From positions 1 through 64,000 of the forward strand of contig JAFTRA010000026.1 in assembly GCA_017462485.1 (NCBI GenBank): a stretch of 64,000 bases of DNA, written 5' to 3'. Source of the DNA: Clostridia bacterium. Its GTDB lineage: Bacteria; Bacillota; Clostridia; Oscillospirales; CAG-272. How positions within the stretch are numbered: position 1 is the first letter of the stretch; each line of letters begins with the position of its first letter. The notes under the pieces were generated by a model. The model saw only the letters and a program-made list of their open reading frames with translations. It had not been told where the DNA came from and searched no databases. Shown in pieces: positions 51,473-59,867 of this stretch. A program made the position numbers and the translations under genes.

Positions 51473-52975
51473 TTACTCTACTTCGGAATTTTCCGTTTTC
51501 TCGCTATAAGCTATCACAAGCTCTCTGAACTCCATCTTAAACTCATCTCCCGAAAGATCAAGGTCCGAAAGCCTTGTAATCAGAGCGTTAAGATCGCTGT
51601 CAACCTTATACTCAGAGTCGCGCAGAATCAGCGCAAACTCTATCACAGATGCAACGAATGCGTCAGTATCTGTCATTTCGGCATGATAAGCATCTGTGGC
51701 AACTGTGAGCGTAATCTCCTGCTCGCTCGTGGCATCTCCGCCTACGTTTTCGGTAGGTTTATATTTTACTATTACATCCGCAAGCTTCTCTCCCGCCGCA
51801 AGCGCCTTATCTGTAAGCTTTATCTCGTAAACTACGGTAACCGTGTGACCGCTTCCAAGCTCACCGGCATCGGTATTAGAGTCGTTGAATTCCTCTTCGG
51901 TCAGCAGTTTGTTCTCATATCCAATGAGTCTGTACGATTCTATGTATTTGGGATTGAAGGTTATGCCAGCTTTGACATCCTTGGCTACCGTAATCATAGT
52001 TCCGCCTACGCCTTCAACGAGAGCTCGTTTTGCCTCATTAACTGAATCTATATAGCTGTAAACTCCGTTGCCCTTAAGAGCCAGCGTTTCCATTTTTTCA
52101 GACTGCAAATTGCCCCTTCCAAAGCCGAACACGGACAAGTATATACCGCTCTCGCGTTTTTGGGATATAAGAGCTTCAAGCCCCGAGGTCGTAACTGTAC
52201 CTACGTTGAAATCACCGTCTGTGGCTAGTATTACGCGGTTGTTTCCACCCTCAATAAAGTATTCCTCGGCAAGAGCGTAAGCCTTCCTTATACCCTTGCT
52301 TCCCGCGGTAGAGCCTCCTGCGGTGAGGTCCTCAACAGCCGCCATTATCTTCTGCTTTTCGTATCCAAAAGCACCCGCAAGAGGCACGGAATCACCGCTT
52401 GCATAGGTAACGATTGATACACGGTCCTCAGGGTTCAGATTTTCGGCAAGCATCATAAACGCCTGTTGAACCAAGGGGAGCTTATCCTCGGAGTACATCG
52501 AGCCACTCACGTCAATTAGAAAAACGAGATTGTTTCTCACACCTGAGAACTCAACCTCTTGTGCGGCAAGTCCTATGGTCATAAGCTTTGTATCGCTGTT
52601 AAAGGGTGTATCAAACACCGACGATGTCAAAGAAAGCACAGAGCTATCAGTTGGCGTTTGGTAATCGTAGTTAAAATAATTGAGCATCTCCTCGACTCTT
52701 ACAGCATCCTTCGGAATATTGGAGTACCCACCTTTAATTAAGCTGCGTAAATTGGGATAAGATGCGGTGTTTGCATCTATGGAGAAATAACTGCTGGGGG
52801 CGCTCTCCGTCTTGATAAATCCGTTTTCGATTATCTCGGTATAATCCTCGGTATTGTAATTACCGTTCGGATACATAGGTGCGCCGTTGTCGTAATCCGC
52901 TCCCATACTCATACAGGACGTGAATGCGAAAATAACAAAAAGCATTAAGAATAGTACAAAAATTTTGTTTTTCAT
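51473..52975 (-). CDS. vWA-domain lipoprotein (YfbK-type)
   Basis: A 500-residue surface lipoprotein: signal with lipobox FTSC (lipidated Cys 21), an N-terminal YfbK-type region (SYFSIDANTASYPNLRSLI and VRVEEMLNYFNYDY), a von Willebrand A domain with MIDAS motif FLIDVSGSMYSEDK (about 150-163) and LATDGDFNVG (about 250-259), then a C-terminal DUF3520-like region ending in an acidic tail. It is extracytoplasmic. AGGAGG precedes the ATG. Metal-dependent protein contact is expected from the MIDAS; the partner is unknown. Monocistronic. Confidence 0.9.
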   Translation of the reverse strand: MKNKIFVLFLMLFVIFAFTSCMSMGADYDNGAPMYPNGNYNTEDYTEIIENGFIKTESAPSSYFSIDANTASYPNLRSLIKGGYSNIPKDAVRVEEMLNYFNYDYQTPTDSSVLSLTSSVFDTPFNSDTKLMTIGLAAQEVEFSGVRNNLVFLIDVSGSMYSEDKLPLVQQAFMMLAENLNPEDRVSIVTYASGDSVPLAGAFGYEKQKIMAAVEDLTAGGSTAGSKGIRKAYALAEEYFIEGGNNRVILATDGDFNVGTVTTSGLEALISQKRESGIYLSVFGFGRGNLQSEKMETLALKGNGVYSYIDSVNEAKRALVEGVGGTMITVAKDVKAGITFNPKYIESYRLIGYENKLLTEEEFNDSNTDAGELGSGHTVTVVYEIKLTDKALAAGEKLADVIVKYKPTENVGGDATSEQEITLTVATDAYHAEMTDTDAFVASVIEFALILRDSEYKVDSDLNALITRLSDLDLSGDEFKMEFRELVIAYSEKTENSEVE

Positions 52976-52997
52976 AGCGTATTACCTCCTTAATTAC

Positions 52998-53026
52998 ATA
53001 TTAGCATAACATATAATGTTTGTCAA
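52998..53026 (-). promoter_or_regulatory. Promoter of the vWA lipoprotein gene
   Basis: Minus strand TTGACA (plus 53021-53026), 17 bases, TAATAT (plus 52998-53003). The stretch 53027-53225 has only a small hairpin (CAAGTTTT with AAAACTTG, about 53098-53115) and no gene. Confidence 0.7.
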
Positions 53027-53225
53027 GTTATCAAAATCCGTCAGTCTCGGAGTAAAAGATATGAGATAACGTGCCAAAAAGATGATAAAGCTAGCTCAAG
53101 TTTTTAGAAAACTTGGGTTTGCTACTGCGGCTCAGTAACCGTGAATTTTAGAGACTTTGCCTAAATGCGCCGGCACCAATTTATTCTTCGTTTTTGTTTA
53201 CCCTTACCAAGTAGTACTGTATGCT

Positions 53226-53357
53226 TTAAATAAGCAATCCATCTTGTTTTACAACAAGCTCGACGTTCTTACCCAAACCCAGTCTTTTCCGGATTTCCTT
53301 CGGAATTTGCAAATGCCTCAAATTGTCTATTTCTTTCATTATTACTATTTTTTCCAT
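53226..53357 (-). CDS. Short AbrB-type swapped-hairpin protein
   Basis: A 43-residue protein made of one AbrB/SpoVT-type domain: IVIMKEIDNLRHLQIPKEIR, then RLGLGKNVELVV. The longer open frame upstream is ignored because AGGAG stands eight bases before this ATG. It may act as a transition-state-type regulator or as the antitoxin half of a pair; no toxin is adjacent. It is divergent from an XRE gene and both share a region with two related palindromes, so they probably regulate one another. Confidence 0.7.
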   Translation of the reverse strand: MEKIVIMKEIDNLRHLQIPKEIRKRLGLGKNVELVVKQDGLLI

Positions 53358-53380
53358 GATAAAGCTCCTAAAACCGCACA

Positions 53381-53458
53381 TTGCACTTATATAAGTGCAA
53401 TATAATTCTATCACGTATTTATAATAATGTCAAGAGTTTTGCTCTTAAATAGGTGCGA
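53381..53458. promoter_or_regulatory. Divergent promoter region with two related operators
   Basis: A perfect 20-bp palindrome (TTGCACTTAT, ATAAGTGCAA) is at 53381-53400; a second site matching it at 16 of 20 positions (TTGCTCTTAA, ATAGGTGCGA) is at 53439-53458. Between them on the minus strand lie TTGACA (plus 53428-53433), 17 bases and TAGAAT (plus 53405-53410). The first site covers the start of the AbrB transcript; the second abuts the XRE ribosome site. Confidence 0.7.
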
Positions 53459-53469
53459 GGTAAATATAA

Positions 53470-53700
53470 ATGAATGAAGCAATAGAAAAGAAAATAGGAA
53501 AAAATATTCGAAAGCTCCGCGAAAAATCCGGACTCACTCAAGAGCAAGTGGCAGCAAAGCTGCAGACCAACGGTTGCGACATTACAAGAAGCGCCGTTGC
53601 AAAAATCGAAGTAGGACAAAGGCACCTATATCCCGATGAAATAATTTTACTAAAGGAGATTCTCGGTACATCTTTTGAAGAGATTTTTGAAGTTAAATAA
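53470..53700 (+). CDS. XRE-family regulator
   Basis: A 76-residue helix-turn-helix protein: IGKNIRKLREKSGLTQEQVA (first helices), ITRSAVAKIEVGQRHLYPDE (recognition region) and LGTSFEEIFEVK at the end. GAGGTAAATATAA precedes the ATG. The gene is divergent from the AbrB-type gene and has operators of matching sequence on both sides of the shared promoter region, consistent with autoregulation. A clean terminator follows. Confidence 0.88.
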   Translation: MNEAIEKKIGKNIRKLREKSGLTQEQVAAKLQTNGCDITRSAVAKIEVGQRHLYPDEIILLKEILGTSFEEIFEVK

Positions 53701-53715
53701 CTAATAGCTAACGTT

Positions 53716-53743
53716 AAAAAGGCACCCAAAAGGGTGCCTTTTT
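53716..53743. terminator. Terminator between XRE and oxidoreductase genes
   Basis: AAAAAGGCACCC (53716-53727) pairs with GGGTGCCTTTTT (53732-53743); serves both convergent genes. Confidence 0.9.
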
Positions 53744-53773
53744 GCGCTTTAAAGCAGTTTTTAATTTTTCATC

Positions 53774-55060
53774 TTAGAACTTAACGAGATCTGCAACGTT
53801 TATAGGCTGGCCGGACGCCATAGATTTATTTGCGGAAATACCGGTAAGTATGCTCATTGCACCGTCCACGTGTGATGCGGCGCGCTGGAATTTATCGTAT
53901 TCGGGCGTACCGAAAAGATCGTTAAGAAGAACCGCATCGCCACCACCGTGACCTCCCTTGCCCTCTTCGATTGGTACGTTATACGCTTCTCCGAACATAG
54001 GATAAACAGTAATTTTCTTTCCCTTAACGACGCCTTCCTTTGAGGATTCACCACCTGCATTAACGTAAACCGCCTCGGTAACCTCTATTTCTATTCTGCC
54101 CTTTGTTCCGGTGAAGCAAACACGGAATCCCTCCCAAGGAGAGTAGGCGTTAAGAGAATAGGACATCTGCGCTCCGCTAGCGTACTGAACGAGTACGTTC
54201 ATCGTATCCTCAATGCTGATATTATCTCCGAAAACGCTCTGGTCACGGATATATCCGTCGTCAGCCTCGGCATTAAGGTAAAGCTCCTCGAGCTGCTTAT
54301 TGCCCTTCATAACGAGAGCAAACGGGTCGCCCTCGGCATTTTTCTGACCGTGAACACGGGAATAGAACTTGGTTACTCCACGCTCCTCGGCATTTTCTCT
54401 GCCATAGAACTTAAGGTCTCCGAAGGCAAAAACACGCTTGGGATAGGTTCCGAGCCAGAAATTAACGAGGTCGAAGTGGTGTGTTGCCTTATGCACCATA
54501 AGGCCTCCGCTGTTTCTCTTATCTCTATGCCAACGGCGGAAGTAATCGGCGCCGTGAGAGGTATTGAGAAGCCACTCAAAGTGAACCTGGGTAACCTTTC
54601 CTATTGTATCGTTCATAATAAGCTCACGAATCTTGGTGTTATGAGGCGCATAGCGGTAATTAAAGGTAACGCGAAGCTTCTTTCCCGTTCTGTTTATGCA
54701 GTCTATTATCTCCTGGCACTTATCATTGTCAACCGTCATAGGCTTTTCGGAAATAACGTCGCAGCCCATTTCCATAGCCTTTATTATGTATCTATGGTGA
54801 GTGCGGTCTATCGAGGTAACTATAACCACGTCGGGCTTTGTCTCCTCTATCATCTGCTCAAACTGCTCGGGCATATAGGTAGGAACGGCATGATATCCGA
54901 ATTCATCTACGAGCGTGCGATTGGCATAATCCATACGCGTCTGGTTTATATCGCAAAAAGCAACGAGCTCGGATGTTTCCGAATACGTCTTCGCAATTGC
55001 CTGATAATACATTCTGGCTCTGCCGCCTATACCGACGTGAGCGTATCTTTTCTTTTCCAT
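53774..55060 (-). CDS. Gfo/Idh/MocA-family oxidoreductase
   Basis: A 428-residue NAD(P)-dependent sugar or inositol-type oxidoreductase. The Rossmann domain has HVGIGGRARMYYQAIAKTY (about 8-26; the usual GxGxxG is GIGGRA) and the diagnostic CDVISEKPMTVD (EKP motif, about 97-108). The C-terminal sheet domain has GGLMVHKATHHFDLVNFWLG with the catalytic-type His pair. AGGAGG precedes the ATG. No transporter or epimerase sits beside it, so its sugar substrate is unknown. Confidence 0.92.
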   Translation of the reverse strand: MEKKRYAHVGIGGRARMYYQAIAKTYSETSELVAFCDINQTRMDYANRTLVDEFGYHAVPTYMPEQFEQMIEETKPDVVIVTSIDRTHHRYIIKAMEMGCDVISEKPMTVDNDKCQEIIDCINRTGKKLRVTFNYRYAPHNTKIRELIMNDTIGKVTQVHFEWLLNTSHGADYFRRWHRDKRNSGGLMVHKATHHFDLVNFWLGTYPKRVFAFGDLKFYGRENAEERGVTKFYSRVHGQKNAEGDPFALVMKGNKQLEELYLNAEADDGYIRDQSVFGDNISIEDTMNVLVQYASGAQMSYSLNAYSPWEGFRVCFTGTKGRIEIEVTEAVYVNAGGESSKEGVVKGKKITVYPMFGEAYNVPIEEGKGGHGGGDAVLLNDLFGTPEYDKFQRAASHVDGAMSILTGISANKSMASGQPINVADLVKF

Positions 55061-55194
55061 GGTAATTCCTCCAAATTGTTTTTTTCTTTATTATAAAGCA
55101 AGAAAACCACAATTTCTATGATTTTATTTGCTGTTTTTGCTAAAATACAAATTTATTGCTCGAAATATATCTTTTTTTAAAATCAAACCATAAG

Positions 55195-55223
55195 AAAAAA
55201 CAGAGCGAGTTTTCCTCGCTCTG
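55195..55223 (-). terminator. Terminator of the hypothetical pair
   Basis: CAGAGCGAG (55201-55209) pairs with CTCGCTCTG (55215-55223); T-run on the minus strand at 55195-55200. Confidence 0.85.
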
Positions 55224-55279
55224 TCGAACTATGAAACGGAACTTAATAAAAATCATCATACAATGCAAAAGCATGGTGT

Positions 55280-55648
55280 TCAAGCATATAAATACCAATC
55301 CAGCGCGGCTATTAGCATCATGGCGCCGTGAAGCCTTGTTACAGCCTCCGCGATGCTCATGTCGTTGCGGCGGAAGCGAATATATATTTGTCTGCGCTTT
55401 GAATCCCACGCTGTACCGAATCGCTTGTTAATTTTTGACACGTATTCGGTGTAGTCCTCGAAATTATCTATGAAAACCTGCTCGGTAAATGCCTCGAAAT
55501 TTTCACAGGAGGATAAACGTATGTTCTTGTCCTCTTCTTGCTCAAAAAGTATTTTGCAGCCGTCTCCGTCCCAGAACGTGCCGGGAATAATAAATCCGCT
55601 CCTGACGTCGTAGATCTCGTGGAGAACCGATTCAATTTCAGAATTCAT
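55280..55648 (-). CDS. Hypothetical protein, downstream gene of an unknown pair
   Basis: A 122-residue soluble protein I do not recognise. It is rich in Phe and Tyr (FIIPGTFWDGDGCKILFEQE, then VFIDNFEDYTEYVSKINKRF) and ends in a predicted helix (IAEAVTRLHGAMMLIAAL). GGAGGGCAATTT precedes the ATG, and its ATG overlaps the stop of the upstream gene (ATGA), so the two are co-translated. A terminator follows. The DUF1828-like look (small, N-terminal helix then strands) is only a weak impression. No phage or toxin marker is nearby. Confidence 0.7.
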   Translation of the reverse strand: MNSEIESVLHEIYDVRSGFIIPGTFWDGDGCKILFEQEEDKNIRLSSCENFEAFTEQVFIDNFEDYTEYVSKINKRFGTAWDSKRRQIYIRFRRNDMSIAEAVTRLHGAMMLIAALDWYLYA

Positions 55649-56205
55649 AAATTGCCCTCCAGTAGCTGTTTTTCTTCAATATCCCTTGCTTCTGACGACC
55701 ACTTGCTATTTGTAAAAGGCGGAAGTATATCGAGATTAGCTATTATCGTGATAGCGGTAACGAATCCGTCAAGGTGGTGGAGCGTTATCCACGGTGAATA
55801 GAGGTCATACGTCTTCGTTATGATGCGACCGCCTCGCAATTCGTTCATACCCGTCTTGTAAAGTATCCTTTTGATTCTCGGCAAATATGGTGTTATATCC
55901 CCGACCTTGCGCTCGAGTTCAATAAAAGCTCTTCCTCCGTCTGAAATCTCAAAGCTTTCGTATTGTTGCGTGTCAACAACAGAGCCAAGACTCCTCTGGC
56001 GCTCGGGACCGACACTTTTTCTCGGCAGCTTAACGTGCTTAACCGTTATTTTCAAGGGCTCGCTTTTCTCATCGGACTCCTTGCCGAAGTGCCAAGGCAT
56101 TGTCAGCACTTGTTCTTCAACGTCTTTGGAGACGGTAATTTTTTCCCATATTATCTCTCTTAACTTTTTATCGGAAATAGCTTTTATCTCTCGTCTTTCT
56201 TCCAT
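55645..56205 (-). CDS. Hypothetical protein, upstream gene of an unknown pair
   Basis: A 186-residue protein without signal or membrane segment and no family I can name. It has a basic N-terminal helix region (MEERREIKAISDKKLREIIW), a middle strand-rich part (LKITVKHVKLPRK) and a later YLPRIKRILYKTGMNELRGG segment. This start is chosen because GGAG stands eight bases before it; an upstream GTG at 56283 would add 26 residues but has no ribosome site. It is coupled to the next gene by ATGA. Confidence 0.65.
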   Translation of the reverse strand: MEERREIKAISDKKLREIIWEKITVSKDVEEQVLTMPWHFGKESDEKSEPLKITVKHVKLPRKSVGPERQRSLGSVVDTQQYESFEISDGGRAFIELERKVGDITPYLPRIKRILYKTGMNELRGGRIITKTYDLYSPWITLHHLDGFVTAITIIANLDILPPFTNSKWSSEARDIEEKQLLEGNL

Positions 56206-56321
56206 AGTTTTCTCCGTCATATGCGTGATTGCGAGCACAGTGTCCAAATTAACCTTCGTTTGTTTTTTGAAGATTGCAATCACTTATTTAATATTTTATC
56301 ACAAGCAAAAATGCTTGCTCG

Positions 56322-56371
56322 CAAGAGCTATCTCTCTTTTGCTGGTGGAGCGTGCTTTAAGAAAGTCGAAC
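56322..56371 (-). pseudogene. tRNA 3'-end-like relic with terminator-like hairpin, copy 1
   Basis: On the minus strand this reads GTTCGACTTTC (T-loop-like), a few variable bases, GCTCCACCA (acceptor end with CCA-like tail) and AAAAGAGAGATAGC. It matches 57596-57646 at about 40 of 46 positions. It directly follows the YwaF-like gene. No full tRNA can be drawn. Confidence 0.45.
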
Positions 56372-56380
56372 GACTTTCTC

Positions 56381-57121
56381 CTATGTTGAAGTGGCTTTAA
56401 CAAGTAATTTTGCGAGGTGATACATTCCTATAAAAACACCTATAAAAACGACTAAAAGAACACCGCAATAAAACCAATTTATTTCAAACCAGCCGTAATG
56501 TGAAGATGGGAATACGTTGTAAAGGAATTTGAGCGGAGTTCCCTTATAATCAAACAAATAGAAGTAGTTTGGTGTCCAATTTAACGCTGCTCTGAATAAT
56601 GAATTGCATACTATAGCAATTAACGACATGCACCCCACAAAACCCATTGATTTGTAAAGATCGTATCTACTCAGCTTCGGACGACAAAGCAACAAAGCGT
56701 AAAGCGCGCACACGACAATTAAAATATGTCCCCAAACATACGCCTGAGCCCTTATTTTGAATATAGTGTCGTAATTGGCAAGCGAATCGGCAAAAACCAT
56801 TGCCAACAAAGCGGGAATTGTATTAAAGCAAAAGGCTGTTAGAATTAACCAATTCCTTTTAAAAATCAAAGCAAGACCTGCTATTATGCTACCGATATGG
56901 CAAACCTGAAGAGGTATAACCTCAACGTCCCAGCCGCTTCTTGTGAAGATATCGACGTTTCTCACAATCAGAATCAATATAGAAATACTTCCGAGGATAT
57001 AACCGACTGTATTTATCGCCTTATGCGTGCGATTCCTCATATTGCAATAAATTAAAAGGAATATAACAAAAGGTGAAACGATATATAAAATATGCCATAT
57101 TGACCACATCTCAAATTTCAT
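56381..57121 (-). CDS. YwaF/TIGR02206-type membrane protein
   Basis: A 246-residue integral membrane protein with seven predicted helices, of the YwaF/TIGR02206 type. The family look is given by FEMWSIWHILYIVSPFVIFL at the start, LQVCHIGSIIAGLALIFKR, the YVWGHILIVVCALYAL segment with its central His, and NWTPNYFYLFDYKGTPL near the end. ATG at 57121 follows GAGGAG; 26 upstream codons lack a ribosome site. Function of the family is unknown. Followed by a tRNA-like relic. Confidence 0.82.
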   Translation of the reverse strand: MKFEMWSIWHILYIVSPFVIFLLIYCNMRNRTHKAINTVGYILGSISILILIVRNVDIFTRSGWDVEVIPLQVCHIGSIIAGLALIFKRNWLILTAFCFNTIPALLAMVFADSLANYDTIFKIRAQAYVWGHILIVVCALYALLLCRPKLSRYDLYKSMGFVGCMSLIAIVCNSLFRAALNWTPNYFYLFDYKGTPLKFLYNVFPSSHYGWFEINWFYCGVLLVVFIGVFIGMYHLAKLLVKATST

Positions 57122-57234
57122 AAAACTCTCCTCGTTTGCAGGGGCACGCATACATTTGAATAACAAGCTTATTGTAGCACAAAAAACGCATATTTTCAAG
57201 AAAATGGACTATTAAACATTATTAAGAATAGAGC

Positions 57235-57412
57235 TTGTCCATGCTAAAGGTAAGGTTGCCATCACGGATAAGTAGAGTTCTGATTTTGGCAAAGTGTGCA
57301 AGCTTAACTTCACTATATATATTCGCTTTGCGATATCTTGCCAAACGAGCACATGAAAGTTCGGTTTGTATAGAGCGGAACGACCATTGTAAATTAACCG
57401 CGAGTGGCAATA
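57235..57412. repeat. Degenerate hairpin-array stretch
   Basis: Contains TTTTGGCAAAGT, AAGCTTAACTTCACT and TTCGCTTTGCGATATC, i.e. parts of both the AGTGAAG-linker and the ATATCGC-linker array types, degraded. The part around 57277-57312 aligns with 34612-34644. No gene. Confidence 0.45.
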
Positions 57413-57585
57413 CCTAGGACCGACCGGTTATACTCCATTCGGCAGAAGTGCGCTTCGCGCTCTTGGTGCTACGCACTACGCTTGGCTCGCTTGTGCGAGC
57501 ATAGACTCGCTCGCGCTTGATTATGTAGCCTGCGGCTCAAACCGGTCGAAACATAGCGCAAACCTCGGTGTTTCATAAGCAAAAG
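57413..57585 (-). pseudogene. tRNA-Ile(CAT) fragment and GC-rich hairpins
   Basis: CCTAGGACCGACCGGTTAT (57413-57431) is identical over 19 bases to 60131-60149, the T-arm-to-anticodon part of the tRNA-Ile gene. The following 150 bases are GC-rich with short inverted repeats (TGGCTCGC/GCGAGC and others) and no gene. Confidence 0.55.
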
Positions 57586-57595
57586 AGAGATAACC

Positions 57596-57646
57596 GCAAG
57601 GGCTATCTCTCTTTTGTTGGTGGAGCAAGCTTAACGAAAGTCGAAC
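57596..57646 (-). pseudogene. tRNA 3'-end-like relic with terminator hairpin, copy 2
   Basis: Second copy of the relic at 56322-56371, right behind the CotH gene stop. Here AGAGATA and TATCTCT around CCGCAAGGGC form a good terminator hairpin just beyond it (57586-57612). Confidence 0.5.
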
Positions 57647-57649
57647 TTT

Positions 57650-59248
57650 TTAATGAATCAAAAACAACTCATCAAGCATTTCAAGCCGCAACTCAAAATA
57701 TTTAAAAGTCCATAAAAAGTTATCATCAACAAGAGCGTCGGTATCCTCTGCATCATCGTTGTACCAAATTGCAGAATCCGCTTTAATCTTATCTTCATAG
57801 TAGTAGAAGAATTCTTTGGCAGATTCAAATTCATGCAGATAAATATCTCTTAAATACAAGGTATAACGTTCTTTAATCAACTCTTTAGCCTCTGGAATAT
57901 TCAAAAACAACGCCCACCAATCGTAGTTCGTAAAACGATCCTTTGCATTATCGAGCGTATAATCAATGTTTGGGCCGAGAGTGTACGGGCGTGAGCAGGT
58001 ATAATCGAAATCCCACGAAGGACCAAAAATGAGCTTGCTATCTTTGCTGGTACGATACATATATACCGATCTACCAGCCATGTCGGTATTTCTGAACAAT
58101 TCTCCTAACAGAAAATAATCTATGAAGGAAGCAATATCAACTAACTTTGAGAACTCGTCAATATTCCCTTCAACCAAAGCGTTTCTACAAGAGGCTATAT
58201 AATTTTCAATATAGGCAAATTGTGCTTCGGTAAGATTATCATCCGAATCAATTACGTAAAGCAAATCCGTCCAACCGTCTCCGTCATAATCGAACACATC
58301 GGTTGTTCCGAGCGAAAAATAGTTAACCCCTTCAATACCTTCTCTATATGCTATAGTATCCATCTCAAGAATGAATGGTATCTCAACATCTTCTGATGTG
58401 TATTTATCAAGGTCAATCTTGTTTTTTCCGGAATCGACATCGTCAACAAGGAAATAAAGTCCGCGGTATTCATCATCGATGTAGACCATTGATAAAATAG
58501 GCAAAGGCGCATACCTATCGCTGTTGTTATTCATTGTATAACTTATAGATAGAGCGAGGTAATCTCTAAGTTTGCATGGATCAGGATAGGATGCAAGAAG
58601 GTTGTATTTCTTCGCTTCTGGTAAACCCTCAAGTGATTTGGCGGAATAAAATTTAATCTTATACCCCTTTTTTTCAAACCAACGAGAAGATGTTCCTCTA
58701 ATTCTTATTTTTGCCGTCTCGTCAAACGCTATAAGACTTCCATCATTCAAACTTATTTGACATTCTGCATAATCCTTGTAGTTGGGATGGCTTCTATCCG
58801 GGATCGTTGCTCCGTTAGTGTATATGTAAAATGTCGGAATTTGGTCATCAAACTCTTTCGACACAAGCTCCTTCGAAGAATAACACATATTGCAAATTCC
58901 ATCGATGTAATTATGCTCCGAAAGCATAGCAATTTCAAATCGTTCAACCAGAACGGCATCGCAATATTGACAATGCGCCCCTGCCGTATAACCAGCGGAT
59001 ATGCAAGTAGCAGGAACTTCCTCATCAAGCACTTGAGTGTGAGGAAGCTTTTCAATTGTTGCGTTTTCGGAAAAACCACAGCCTTTTTCCGTACAATATC
59101 GCATACTTTCGCCTTGTGATTGGCATGTAGATTCTGTTATCACAATCCATTCGGTTAACTGATGTACGTGTTCCTCGTTGCAGGAATTGATAAGCAGAAG
59201 CGAAACGAATAACGTGAACCATACAGCAAGTATTTTTGCAATTTTCAT
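57650..59248 (-). CDS. CotH-family lipoprotein with Cys-rich N-terminus
   Basis: A 532-residue secreted lipoprotein. The signal (KILAVWFTLFVSLLLINSC) ends in a lipobox-like INSC. Next comes a Cys-rich stretch (about 25-125) with repeated C-x2/4-C pairs (CTEKGCG, CQYCDA, CNMCYSS), then a CotH kinase-like domain (about 150-510) with IRIRGTSSRWFEKKGYKIKF, PILSMVYIDDEYRGLYFLVD and FGPSWDFDYTCSRPY. CotH proteins in spore formers are atypical protein kinases; surface CotH proteins of gut Clostridia are of unknown function. ATG at 59248 after GAGGAG; 42 upstream codons rejected. It sits between two tRNA-Ile-derived sequences. Confidence 0.88.
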   Translation of the reverse strand: MKIAKILAVWFTLFVSLLLINSCNEEHVHQLTEWIVITESTCQSQGESMRYCTEKGCGFSENATIEKLPHTQVLDEEVPATCISAGYTAGAHCQYCDAVLVERFEIAMLSEHNYIDGICNMCYSSKELVSKEFDDQIPTFYIYTNGATIPDRSHPNYKDYAECQISLNDGSLIAFDETAKIRIRGTSSRWFEKKGYKIKFYSAKSLEGLPEAKKYNLLASYPDPCKLRDYLALSISYTMNNNSDRYAPLPILSMVYIDDEYRGLYFLVDDVDSGKNKIDLDKYTSEDVEIPFILEMDTIAYREGIEGVNYFSLGTTDVFDYDGDGWTDLLYVIDSDDNLTEAQFAYIENYIASCRNALVEGNIDEFSKLVDIASFIDYFLLGELFRNTDMAGRSVYMYRTSKDSKLIFGPSWDFDYTCSRPYTLGPNIDYTLDNAKDRFTNYDWWALFLNIPEAKELIKERYTLYLRDIYLHEFESAKEFFYYYEDKIKADSAIWYNDDAEDTDALVDDNFLWTFKYFELRLEMLDELFLIH

Positions 59249-59488
59249 ATTGGACTCCTCTATCTTATCAATACAAATAATGATACGGTGATCTGAGTAG
59301 CTTAAAACATACTGTGACAAGTAAAAAACAACATCTTTGTCAGCACAACCTGAAAACGGGAATATGTTACACAACTATTATATCGCAAACAAAAGATTTT
59401 TTCAAGCCTTGTGGAATGATTTATACCATTTGGCACCGTGGCGTGTGCTTGTCCCCCTACAAGTCGGCTCGGCTTCGCTAAAAGAAAA

Positions 59489-59510
59489 AAGCAAGGCGTT
59501 AACCTTGCTT
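59489..59510 (-). terminator. Terminator overlapping the four-helix protein stop
   Basis: AAGCAAGG (59489-59496) pairs with CCTTGCTT (59503-59510); T-rich on the minus strand. The stop codon TAA is inside the loop side. Confidence 0.75.
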
Positions 59511-59852
59511 AAGCTTATTTTCTATTGTAATACACGATGCGGTGAGCATTCTTTTTATTCTTCCGCAGAGATTTCGGTGATTTTTAAAGGTTTGCTCGTC
59601 GATGACTCCGGATGCGAAAATCAACTTTAACCAACTTTCGGTTTCCGCGCATTCTTTTCTGGCAATTTCAAATTTTGAATGCATATCTGCAAGGCTTTGC
59701 GGATATTGAGCTTCGGTTATATTGGCAAAAACACTTGACGAGGATTTTTTGATCTGAAATACGGTATTGGAGTCAATTTTGTATTCGGAGCAAAGCTTTG
59801 CTATTTTAATAGCCAATTCTTCGCTGTACTCTAATAGTAAGTTTCGTTTCAT
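59499..59852 (-). CDS. Four-helix-bundle protein (23S rRNA intervening-sequence type)
   Basis: A 117-residue protein of the four-helix-bundle family first described from 23S rRNA intervening sequences and diversity-generating elements. It shows YSEELAIKIAKLC, NTVFQIKKSSSSVFANITEA (the conserved Asn-Glu-type helix), SKFEIARKECAETESWLKLI and LCGRIKRMLTASCITIENKL. ATG at 59852 follows GGAGGGG. No reverse transcriptase or rRNA gene is adjacent, so it is a free-standing copy. Function of the family is unclear; it is associated with mobile elements. Confidence 0.87.
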   Translation of the reverse strand: MKRNLLLEYSEELAIKIAKLCSEYKIDSNTVFQIKKSSSSVFANITEAQYPQSLADMHSKFEIARKECAETESWLKLIFASGVIDEQTFKNHRNLCGRIKRMLTASCITIENKLKQG

Positions 59853-59867
59853 CTTCACACCCCTCCG

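Noticed and set aside
59499..59852. Evidence of a diversity-generating retroelement (four-helix-bundle protein)
   Set aside because: No reverse transcriptase and no template/variable repeat pair was seen near the gene; the free-standing form is common.
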